Below are positions 1-5,646 of a stretch of DNA of 10,601 nt, piece after piece. Under the pieces are notes generated by a model that had not been told where the DNA came from, made no database searches, and was given only the letters and a program-made list of their open reading frames with translations. How positions within the stretch are numbered: position 1 is the stretch's first letter; every line of letters starts with the position of its first letter. The position numbers were made by a program, and so were the translations under genes. Source of the stretch: Chloroflexota bacterium (GTDB taxonomy: Bacteria; Chloroflexota; UBA6077; JADZDV01); NCBI GenBank assembly GCA_020850915.1, contig JADZDV010000195.1, forward strand, positions 1 through 10,601. Direction: 5' to 3'.

Positions 1-192
1 GATGTGAAGAGCTACAACCTGACGTCTGACACGAGCATCCGCAGCGGCCCCCAGCGGCTCGGCGACAGCGCCACGCCTAAGTCGGGCGACCAGGTGGTGG
101 TGGTCACGGTGGATGGCAGCTCAGACGCGATGGCGGTGATCGTCCATCCGACCGAGGGGTTCGGCCCGGCACACCGTTTCGGTCCCCGCTAG
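1..192 (+). CDS. C-terminal end of a DUF5666-like protein (partial)
   Basis: The frame is open from the first base to the TAG at 190-192, so this is probably the 3' end of a gene that begins before the window. A GTG at 4-6 exists, but a 62-residue protein starting there would lack the first half of the fold. The visible part has the pattern SDTSIRSGPQ, then KSGDQVVVVTVDGS, then AMAVIVHP. This matches the end of a DUF5666-type beta domain: a 'T.i..G' strand, a 'GD.V.V' strand and a final 'A..I.V' strand. Members are small, often exported beta-barrel proteins of unknown function. The signal peptide, if any, would lie upstream. A hairpin terminator follows within 50 bases. The family call rests on pattern only. 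Confidence 0.5.
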   Translation, partial: DVKSYNLTSDTSIRSGPQRLGDSATPKSGDQVVVVTVDGSSDAMAVIVHPTEGFGPAHRFGPR

Positions 193-241
193 CTCCAGCG
201 TCTCGCGGCGCTCCAGCGGCGTCGCGCTCCCTCCTTTTCCC

Positions 242-290
242 GCGCCGGGGGACTGCGCGGTCCCCCGGCGCTTCACTGCGCCGAGTTTTT
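242..290 (+). terminator. Hairpin terminator with two overlapping stems
   Basis: A perfect 12-bp stem is formed by 242-253 (GCGCCGGGGGAC) and 260-271, with a 6-base loop. A second stem, CGGCGC (266-271) with GCGCCG (278-283), is followed two bases later by TTTTT (286-290), which is the classical intrinsic-terminator layout. The two stems share 266-271, so they cannot form together. The position, downstream of the DUF5666-like gene and upstream of the CPBP gene, fits transcription termination. The rest of the 193-441 gap shows no gene. A very weak promoter-like pair (TTCACA 289-294, TATCCT 314-319, spacer 19) could serve the CPBP gene. Confidence 0.6.
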
Positions 291-441
291 CACACAGGGC
301 GGGCAGCTCGGGGTATCCTGGCGCAGGGATCGCGGGGGTGTGCTCCGTGCAGGTCTCAAAAGGCCCTGGCGAGTTGTAACTGGCCGGGGCCGCGCTGTCG
401 CTGGTGGACAGGGCGAGACGAGCGACCAGGAGGGAGCCCCT

Positions 442-1968
442 ATGCGCGATCCCGCGGACCAGGTAACGCCCTCGCGACCGATCGCTCCGACGCCAGGGCC
501 GCGGCCAAGGGCCTGGGTCACCGTCCTCCTGACGCTGGTGTTGCTGGCGTTCACCCCCCTGCTCCTCATCCGGCCGGACAGTCCGCTGGTCGCGCTGGAA
601 GAGCCGGCCGCCTCGGCGATCCGCGTCCTGGAGCGCAACGTGGAGCTGGAGGAGGCCACGTCTGGCGGCGGCTCCTGGGAGCGCCTGCTGCTCCTGGAAG
701 ACGTGGGGCCGTCAGGACCGGAGGCGAAGCGCCAGGCGATCGACGGCTACCGGGAGCTGCTTGACGCCATCGCCGAGGACGAGCTGCGCACGACGGAGCG
801 TCTGGCGCCCGCGGTGCGAGCGCGGCTGGTGGTGCTCCTGGCCGAGACCGACGGCTGGCCGATCGCGGAGGGGGAGCTGGCGCGGCTGCAGGAGACGGCG
901 GGCTCCGGGTCTACCGGAGCCAGGAGCACGACCACGCAGCTCGCGCAGGTTGTGCGCTACGCGTACGGGGGAGGCACCTCAGGCGGCACACCTCCTCCGC
1001 TGCAAGGCGCGCTGAGCTTGCTGACACCACCCCTCGACACGCGCGTGGAGCCCGGCTGGACGACGGAGCGGCTCGTCGCGCGCTACGCGCAACGGGCCGG
1101 CGACACAGCCCAGGCCGCGGCCGCGGGGCAGCGGCTGGCCGAGAGCGAAAGGAGCCTGCTGAACCGCGAGCTGGTCCTGGCGTTATCCAATCTGGTGATG
1201 CTCGTCGGCCTGCTCGTGGGAGTGGGCCTGCTCGTCCGACGCCGTCCCCTACCGGTCCTGGCGGAGGGCGCGGCGATCGCCCTGTGGTCGTCGGGCGCCG
1301 GCTACGCCGTGCTGGTCCGGGCCGCGGCCTGGGGCGGTGCGATCGTGCTCGTGCTGTACGGGCTCGCGCAGCTCGTCAGCTCCGGTCCGGGCAGCGAGCC
1401 ACCCTGGATGACCCTGTTCGCGGCCGTGCCGATGCTGTGGCTCACCCAGCGCATGCTGCTCACCCCGCGCGGGCGGAGCTTGCGGGACGCCTTCGGGCTC
1501 CAGCGGCCGGCCGGCGGCTGGTGGCCGCTGATCGCCGTCACGCTGGTGCTGATCGGGCTCGAGCAGCTTCTGGGCACCGTCTGGACGGAGGCGGCGCTGG
1601 CAGCGGGGTTCACCTCCCACTGGAGCGAGTCGCTCTCGGAGGCGATGGTCTGGGGCTCCTGGCTCGTTGCCGCCGCGTCGTTCGTGGACGGAGTGCTCTG
1701 GGCGCCGATGTTCGAGGAGATCGGCTTCCGCGGCCTGCTCTACCCGACCCTGCGCGCACGGGTGGGGCCGCTCCTGGCGGCGGTCCTGAGCGCGGGCCTG
1801 TTCGCCAGCCTGCACCTGTACTCAGTGCCTGGCTTCATGCAGATCTTCGTCTCGGCCGTTGCCTCGGCACTGGTCTACGAGCGCTGTCGCAGCCTGCTGC
1901 CGAGCATCCTGGCCCACGCCTTCAACAACCTGGTCGCCTTCGGCGCGATCCTGCTGCTGTACCGCTAG
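442..1968 (+). CDS. CPBP family intramembrane metalloprotease (CAAX/Rce1-like)
   Basis: This is a 508-residue polytopic membrane protein of the CPBP (CAAX protease and bacteriocin-processing) family, intramembrane metal-dependent peptidases related to eukaryotic Rce1. The three family motifs are present. They are EEIGFR (E425, E426, R430), FASLH (F454 to H458) and HAFNN (H492 to N496); these residues are thought to bind metal and catalyse cleavage. One membrane helix lies at about 24-43. A roughly 200-residue, mostly helical, Ala/Arg/Glu-rich soluble region follows to about 240. A multi-helix membrane domain then runs from about 244 to the C-terminus. CPBP proteins are commonly 200-300 residues, so the inserted soluble domain is the odd part. 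I chose the ATG at 442 because AGGAGGGA lies 5-8 bases upstream. The same frame is open to a GTG at 340, but that has no ribosome binding site. The substrate is unknown. The gene ends 19 bases before the convergent hydrolase gene, and no terminator is visible between them. Confidence 0.9.
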   Translation: MRDPADQVTPSRPIAPTPGPRPRAWVTVLLTLVLLAFTPLLLIRPDSPLVALEEPAASAIRVLERNVELEEATSGGGSWERLLLLEDVGPSGPEAKRQAIDGYRELLDAIAEDELRTTERLAPAVRARLVVLLAETDGWPIAEGELARLQETAGSGSTGARSTTTQLAQVVRYAYGGGTSGGTPPPLQGALSLLTPPLDTRVEPGWTTERLVARYAQRAGDTAQAAAAGQRLAESERSLLNRELVLALSNLVMLVGLLVGVGLLVRRRPLPVLAEGAAIALWSSGAGYAVLVRAAAWGGAIVLVLYGLAQLVSSGPGSEPPWMTLFAAVPMLWLTQRMLLTPRGRSLRDAFGLQRPAGGWWPLIAVTLVLIGLEQLLGTVWTEAALAAGFTSHWSESLSEAMVWGSWLVAAASFVDGVLWAPMFEEIGFRGLLYPTLRARVGPLLAAVLSAGLFASLHLYSVPGFMQIFVSAVASALVYERCRSLLPSILAHAFNNLVAFGAILLLYR

Positions 1969-1987
1969 CAGGTCGTGCGCCGCGAGT

Positions 1988-2878
1988 TTACTGCTGGCTC
2001 GGATCGCTCGCGGACGCGCCGAAGTGGTGACCGATCGTCGCGGCCAGGTCGACAGGCCGCTGGAGCGGCGCGTCGTGGATGGTCTCTTCGAGCCAGACCG
2101 TCGTCGCGCGCCGCAGACGGGAGGCCGCGACGTGGACCGCTTGCTCCTTGGTCGCCTGCAGCTCCGCCTGACGTCCCTGGGGGTTGCTCCGTCGGCAGGG
2201 GAAGAGCAGGACCGGGGCTTCGATGCGCTCCCAGAGCTGGGAGGGGCGCTGCTCCCACATGGCTCGCAGAATCCGCATGTGATGGGGCCGACGCAGCCAG
2301 GGTCGGATCGTCCCGTCCGACAACTGCTCAAAGTGGCCGCGTGAGGCCTGCTCGACCCGCGGGCTCCAGACACCGCCAAGGTCGCCGTTCCGGACCCTCG
2401 CGACAAAGCCCTCCCAGGTCAGCCCGTCCAGCACGGGTGGGGCGAGGTCCTGCTCCACGCGCTCCCAGGTCCAGCCGGGCCGCGCGGACAGCTCCAGAAA
2501 ACCGCCGTCTACCAGGACCGCGCCGGCCGTCCGGTCCGGTCGATCGGCGGCGAACTGGGTGGCGACGTTGCCACCCCAGGAGTGCCCGACGACGACGGCC
2601 TGCTCAAAGCCGAGGCTGTCGAGCGTTCGGGTGAGGTCGTCGACGTAGGTGGCGAAGCCGAAATCGTGGTCTGGCCGCTCACTGCGGCCGTGCCCGCGCT
2701 GGTCGAGCGCCACGACGCGGAACCGCTCGACCAGGAGCGGCGCCATGAGGTCCCAGATGTAGGACGACGACGCGAGTCCGTGCAGCAGAACGATCGGCTG
2801 TCCGCGCCCACCCCAGTCACGGCAGAAGAGGCGAATCGACCCGAGGTCGAGCAGGCGATCGGTGGGCGAGACGGTCAA
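1988..2878 (-). CDS. Alpha/beta hydrolase fold protein
   Basis: This is a 296-residue single-domain alpha/beta hydrolase, probably a cytoplasmic esterase or C-C/C-X bond hydrolase of unknown substrate. Visible elements are the HG oxyanion motif (LLHGLASS, H33-G34), the DQRGHGRS turn (59-66), the nucleophile elbow GHSWGG (S100) and the late catalytic His in ETIHDAPL (H268). The usual Asp after the strand PVLLF (222-226) is absent, because the following residues are PCRRSNPQG. D124 in VLVDGG, after the preceding core strand, is the best alternative acid. I placed the start at a TTG (2878-2876 on the minus strand) because GGAGG lies five bases before it and the protein then begins MTVSPTDRLL. 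The frame extends upstream to 3001, but those residues look like read-through of the spacer. The gene is divergent from the MoaD-like gene and convergent with the CPBP gene. Confidence 0.88.
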   Translation of the reverse strand: MTVSPTDRLLDLGSIRLFCRDWGGRGQPIVLLHGLASSSYIWDLMAPLLVERFRVVALDQRGHGRSERPDHDFGFATYVDDLTRTLDSLGFEQAVVVGHSWGGNVATQFAADRPDRTAGAVLVDGGFLELSARPGWTWERVEQDLAPPVLDGLTWEGFVARVRNGDLGGVWSPRVEQASRGHFEQLSDGTIRPWLRRPHHMRILRAMWEQRPSQLWERIEAPVLLFPCRRSNPQGRQAELQATKEQAVHVAASRLRRATTVWLEETIHDAPLQRPVDLAATIGHHFGASASDPSQQ

Positions 2879-2994
2879 TGGGGCCTCCAGACGGGGTGGT
2901 CCGACCCGCGCGAGACGCGCGGCGGCGGCGGTTTGTTTATTGCGTAGCCTTCTCTTGGACGCGCTCGTGCACGCTCGTGTACCGTGGGAGCAGG
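2879..2994. promoter_or_regulatory. Divergent promoter region with a hairpin and tandem 10-mers
   Basis: This 116-bp spacer lies between the hydrolase (minus) and MoaD-like (plus) genes, so both promoters should lie in or near it. It contains a perfect inverted repeat CCGCGCG-AGA-CGCGCGG (2906-2922), a short AT-rich patch (2932-2941), and a tandem near-repeat GCTCGTGCAC / GCTCGTGTAC (2963-2982, one mismatch) that ends 12 bases before the MoaD-like ATG. I could not place a convincing -35/-10 pair on either strand. An operator role for the repeats is inference. Confidence 0.35.
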
Positions 2995-3318
2995 ATGACA
3001 CAGATTACGGTCTATCCGCCGTATCGGGCGCTGGTGGGACAGGAGACGATCGAGGTGGACCTGCCGCCAGGGACGACGCTGCGAGAGCTGCTGACCCTGC
3101 TCGGGGAGCGTTACCCGGCCATGCGCCAGTTTGCCTGCGCGCCGACAAGCGAGTTCCTCTGGGGCCAGCTTATCGTCCACGCGGACAACGAGATCGTTCG
3201 GCTCGACGACCCGATCGATCCCGTCGCCCAGTTGGACCTCCTGCCGCCGATCGCCGGCGGCGCGCCAGCACCACGCGCCACAGCACCACACGCTACAGCA
3301 CCACACGCTACAGCATGA
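2995..3318 (+). CDS. MoaD/ThiS-like ubiquitin-fold sulfur carrier with a C-terminal tail
   Basis: This is a 107-residue protein of the MoaD/ThiS beta-grasp family. Members carry sulfur as a C-terminal thiocarboxylate for molybdopterin, thiamine or other sulfur-transfer pathways. The core begins MTQITVYPPYRALVGQ and continues through PPGTTLRELL, a typical MoaD helix. It ends LDLLPPIAGG, where the family normally stops, with G88-G89 as the activated diglycine. Here 18 more residues follow (APAPRAT then APHAT twice, final A), most of them encoded by a 15-bp tandem repeat, before the TGA. As written, the diglycine is not free, so the protein would need processing or would not work as a normal carrier. 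I chose the ATG at 2995, with a weak GGGAG about five bases upstream. No molybdopterin or thiamine genes are nearby. The 3' end overlaps the convergent dehydrogenase gene by 11 bases. Confidence 0.85.
   Translation: MTQITVYPPYRALVGQETIEVDLPPGTTLRELLTLLGERYPAMRQFACAPTSEFLWGQLIVHADNEIVRLDDPIDPVAQLDLLPPIAGGAPAPRATAPHATAPHATA
3268..3315 (+). repeat. 15-bp tandem repeat, three copies
   Basis: Three adjacent copies lie at 3268-3282 (GCACCACGCGCCACA), 3283-3297 and 3298-3312 (both GCACCACACGCTACA), followed by a partial GCA. The first copy differs at two bases, and the last two are identical. The unit is five codons, so copy-number change keeps the frame, and it encodes APRAT/APHAT in the tail of the MoaD-like protein. 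The stop codon of the opposing dehydrogenase gene (3308-3310) lies inside the third copy. Confidence 0.9.
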
Positions 3319-4063
3319 GTCGTCCGCCGTTGATGTCCATCGTGACGCCGTTGACGAAGGAGGCGCTGTCTGAGGCGAGGAAGATGATCGCCGCGGCGTG
3401 GTCCTCGGTCACGGCCATACGGCGCAACGGGATCTGCGCGGAGATCTGGGCCACCTGCTCCGGCGTCCGGAACGCCGCCACGCGGGGTGTCAGGGTGGTG
3501 CCCGGCGCGACGTTGTTGACGGTGATACCGTAAGATCCCAGCTCGTTGGCCAGGTAGCGCGAGAGGTGGATCACCCCGGCCTTGGCCACCGTGTAGGCCG
3601 CGGCCGAGCTGGTGACGGCGGCGCGTCCCGCCTGGCTGGAGATGCTAATGATGCGCCCGGTGCGCTGCTCCTTCATGACCGGCATGACGGCCCGCGCCAT
3701 CAGGTAGATGCTCTTGAGGTTCAGGTCAATCAGCAGGTCCCATTCGGCCTCGTCCGTCTGCTCGACGTTGTGCACGGCGTGGTAGCCGCCAGCGCAGTTG
3801 ACGAGCACGTCGATTCGGCCGAAACGATCGAGCACCTGTTGGACCGCCGCGTCCACGGAGGCCTTGCTCAGCACGTCGAGGTGCACGGCGATAGCGTTCT
3901 GGCCGAGCTCCGCCGCGAGCGCCCCGGCCTTCCCGTCGTCGATGTCCAGCAAAGCCAGGCGGCTGCCGTTCTCGGCAAAGCCGCGCGCCGTCGTCTCTCC
4001 AATGCCGTTCGCGGCGCCGGTGATCGCCACGACCCGGTCGCGAAGCTCGGGGTAGCTCGCCAT
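3308..4063 (-). CDS. SDR family NAD(P)-dependent oxidoreductase
   Basis: This is a 251-residue classical short-chain dehydrogenase/reductase with a Rossmann fold, active in the cytoplasm, normally as a tetramer. Visible motifs are the cofactor glycine motif TGAANGIG (15-22), D40 at the end of the second strand (which favours NAD over NADP), NCAG (89-92), the helix Asn in LNLKS (N115), the catalytic Ser in ISSQAG (S143), YTVAK (Y157, K161), and APG (186-188). The C-terminus DINGGRLML is typical of the family. The ATG at 4063 is supported by GAGGAGG seven bases upstream, although the frame extends further to 4114. The substrate cannot be deduced; FabG-like and sugar/alcohol dehydrogenase subgroups look alike here. 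The upstream leader is long and carries a stem-loop. Its 3' end overlaps the MoaD-like gene tail to tail. Confidence 0.93.
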   Translation of the reverse strand: MASYPELRDRVVAITGAANGIGETTARGFAENGSRLALLDIDDGKAGALAAELGQNAIAVHLDVLSKASVDAAVQQVLDRFGRIDVLVNCAGGYHAVHNVEQTDEAEWDLLIDLNLKSIYLMARAVMPVMKEQRTGRIISISSQAGRAAVTSSAAAYTVAKAGVIHLSRYLANELGSYGITVNNVAPGTTLTPRVAAFRTPEQVAQISAQIPLRRMAVTEDHAAAIIFLASDSASFVNGVTMDINGGRLML

Positions 4064-4153
4064 CGTCGTTCCTCCTCGTGTGCGTGGATGAGCGTGGTGT
4101 GCGTCCTGGTCCACAGCAGCCGAGCTGGCTGCCCGGCCCGGCCCGCCAGCCTG

Positions 4154-4182
4154 GCGCCGGCTCGCGCATTAGCGTCCGGCGC
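4154..4182 (-). promoter_or_regulatory. Stem-loop in the leader of the SDR gene
   Basis: A perfect 7-bp inverted repeat, GCGCCGG (4154-4160) and CCGGCGC (4176-4182), encloses a second small stem CGC/GCG (4165-4167 with 4172-4174) around ATTA. It lies about 90 bases before the SDR start codon. It also lies just downstream of a possible minus-strand -10 hexamer TATACT (4199 to 4194), which has no good -35. It could be a leader hairpin or a repressor site. The rest of 4064-4284 shows no gene. Confidence 0.3.
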
Positions 4183-4284
4183 GACGACTGCGAAGTATAT
4201 AGAGGAAGCAGGAGCGGGCCACGCGAGCATGCGCACCGCGGCTGTGTCATAACAGGGTACCTGCCGCGGTTCGGTCGCGTTCGA

Positions 4285-4290
4285 TAGAAT
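4285..4290 (+). promoter_or_regulatory. Possible -10 element for the HisKA-like/EamA pair
   Basis: TAGAAT matches the -10 consensus at five of six positions and stands out in GC-rich surroundings. It lies 40 bases before the proposed ACG start at 4330, so a transcript beginning near 4297 would include the GGAGG ribosome binding site at 4320-4324. No matching -35 box is visible at the right distance, so the promoter would be weak or would use another sigma factor. Confidence 0.35.
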
Positions 4291-4329
4291 AGGCACCCAG
4301 CACACGAGGCGAGGACGACGGAGGCTTCT

Positions 4330-4605
4330 ACGGCAGTCTTTCCCCAGCGGACAGACTCGCGGCATCAGGCGCCGGAGCGAGAGGTCACCCAACCGCTCTC
4401 GCTGGTGATGGGCTCCGCGGAGCTGCTCCGCACTCGAACGTCAGAGCTCGACGAGCCGCTCGTCCGGGAGCTCTCAGAGATTCTCGTCGCCGCCGGCCGC
4501 GTGGCCGGGCAGACCCGCGGGCTGGAGCGTATCGTCCGCGTCGAAGCGTACGCCGTCCCGGGCGTGGAGCCGCTCCCAAACGTCGCTCGCTCCAGCGAGC
4601 CGTGA
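4330..4605 (+). CDS. Small HisKA-like (histidine kinase dimerisation) protein, apparent ACG start
   Basis: This reading frame encodes about 91 residues. It resembles the two-helix dimerisation domain of histidine kinases. REVTQPLSLVMGSAELL (17-33) aligns with the H-box pattern 'HE..qPL..i.GyaELL'. A second helix, LVRELSEILVAAGRVAGQTR, looks like the partner helix. Position 17, where the phospho-acceptor His should be, is Arg, and no ATPase domain follows, so signalling by autophosphorylation is not expected. The only ATG/GTG starts (GTG 4405, ATG 4408) would cut the H-box in two and have no ribosome binding site. A perfect GGAGG (4320-4324) sits five bases before an in-frame ACG at 4330, and the frame is open from 4288. 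Either ACG is used, or a former ATG has mutated and the gene is dying. The stop TGA overlaps the EamA gene's GTG as GTGA, suggesting translational coupling. It could also be a remnant of a full kinase. Confidence 0.5.
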   Translation, partial: TAVFPQRTDSRHQAPEREVTQPLSLVMGSAELLRTRTSELDEPLVRELSEILVAAGRVAGQTRGLERIVRVEAYAVPGVEPLPNVARSSEP

Positions 4606-5456
4606 GCCCCATGCTGCTCGAGGCGCTGGGAGCCATGGTGCTCGCGGGCGTCTCCGACACACTGTACAAGCGGGCGCAGCTCCACGGAACGCGGCCCGCC
4701 AGCTTCTTCGTCATGCAGGCGGTCGTCTTCCTGCCCGCGTGCCTGCTCATCGCGCTCCTGACGGGAACGCTGGTCCTCACCCCGGCGGCCCTGCAGCTTG
4801 GCGTGCCGGCCGGGCTGTTCCTCTTTGGCGGCCAGGTGCTGTTCCTGCGCAGCCTGCAGCACGGCGACGCGACGATCAACGTCCCGATTTACAAGCTGAG
4901 CTTCGTCGTGACCGCCACCGTCGCGGTGCTGCTCTTTGGTGAGCGGCTGACTGTCGTCCGGATTCTGGCGATCGGCCTGGCGGTCGTCGGCGTGCTGGTG
5001 CTGGCCGGGGGCGAGAGCGCCAGGTCTCACCGCCTGGATCGGCAGGGGCTGGGCCTGCTGCTGCTTGCCACGGTGTTCTTCGGCCTCTTCCAGGCCTGCT
5101 ACAAGGGGGGCATGCTGGCCGGCGCGCCGCCGTATACGTTCCTGACGGTCCAGGCGGCCACCTTCCTCGTGCTGGCTGCCGCGGCCTCCTACCGGGAGGA
5201 TCGGCTGCATCCGACGTGGGCGGCAGTGCTGCACGCCCCGATCTGCGGCGCCTTGCTCACGGCGGGCTACGGACTCCTGCTGCTCTCCCTGCAACAGGGC
5301 GACGCGACGATCAGCATCCCTATCGCCCAACTGAGCTTCGTCGTCACGAGCCTGCTCGCCGTGCTGGTGCTGGGCGAGCAGATGACGGGCCGCAAGGTGG
5401 CAGGCACCCTGGCAGCCGTCCTGGCGATCGCCCTGTTCAGCCTCGAGTCTCGCTGA
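4602..5456 (+). CDS. EamA/DMT family transporter
   Basis: This is a 284-residue inner-membrane protein with about ten hydrophobic segments in two homologous halves, the layout of EamA-domain drug/metabolite exporters. The duplication is very clear. SLQHGDATINVPIYKLSFVV (84-103) in the first half matches SLQQGDATISIPIAQLSFVV (229-248) in the second, and each is followed by 'LLFGERLT' or 'LVLGEQMT'; the offset is 145 residues. The short YKRAQ near the N-terminus and CYKGG at the start of the second half are also equivalent. The GTG at 4602 overlaps the upstream TGA; an ATG at 4611 is an alternative, and neither has a strong ribosome binding site, which fits coupling to the small upstream frame. 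The transported compound is unknown. Confidence 0.88.
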   Translation: MSPMLLEALGAMVLAGVSDTLYKRAQLHGTRPASFFVMQAVVFLPACLLIALLTGTLVLTPAALQLGVPAGLFLFGGQVLFLRSLQHGDATINVPIYKLSFVVTATVAVLLFGERLTVVRILAIGLAVVGVLVLAGGESARSHRLDRQGLGLLLLATVFFGLFQACYKGGMLAGAPPYTFLTVQAATFLVLAAAASYREDRLHPTWAAVLHAPICGALLTAGYGLLLLSLQQGDATISIPIAQLSFVVTSLLAVLVLGEQMTGRKVAGTLAAVLAIALFSLESR

Positions 5457-5589
5457 GCGCGGAGCCCGCGTCCGGCAGAGCCGTCGGGATGGCGGCGCGT
5501 GACGGCCGGGTCAGGCCAGCGTGATGGTAGACTGAAGGGCTCTTCGGCGCCCCAACGGACGTTTAAGTCTCTCGGTAGGACAACACAGT

Positions 5590-5631
5590 GTGGGCTCATC
5601 CCCCGGCCTTCCGCCGGGCTGGAGATCCCAC
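5590..5631 (+). promoter_or_regulatory. Structured 5' leader of the 131-residue protein gene
   Basis: This is a nested inverted repeat. The outer stem is GTGGG (5590-5594) with CCCAC (5627-5631), optionally extended by CTC/GAG with a two-base bulge. The inner stem is CCCGGC (5602-5607) with GCCGGG (5613-5618), closing the loop CTTCC. It ends 15 bases before the ATG at 5647, close to the weak ribosome binding site GGGAG (5632-5636), so folding could affect initiation. A possible -10, TAGACT (5528-5533), lies upstream without a clear -35. The rest of the 5457-5646 gap shows no gene. Confidence 0.4.
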
Positions 5632-5646
5632 GGGAGACCAGACCGA

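Noticed and set aside
340..441. Upstream extension of the CPBP protease to a GTG
   Set aside because: No ribosome binding site, Arg/Gly-rich residues, and AGGAGGGA precedes the ATG at 442 at ideal spacing.
1284..2030. A 248-codon plus-strand frame inside the CPBP gene, and similar long antisense frames at 1249-1815
   Set aside because: Arg/Ala/Gly/Pro-rich shadow translations in other frames of a gene with all CPBP motifs.
2906..2945. GC stem followed by T-rich TTTGTTTATT as a plus-strand terminator
   Set aside because: No plus-strand gene ends upstream, and the T-rich patch is separated from the stem by nine G/C bases; it is more likely leader or promoter DNA of the divergent pair.
3268..3315. 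CRISPR-like short repeat
   Set aside because: The units are 15 bp, directly adjacent without spacers, and in frame with a coding sequence; this is a simple tandem repeat.
3398..4252. A 284-codon plus-strand frame opposite the SDR gene
   Set aside because: His/Arg/Val-rich translation without motifs; the opposite strand has a complete SDR with ribosome binding site.
4365..5330. A 321-codon open frame on the minus strand opposite the EamA gene
   Set aside because: It is rich in Gln, His and Arg with no fold pattern, and it is exactly antisense to a clear membrane transporter; it is a by-product of high GC content.
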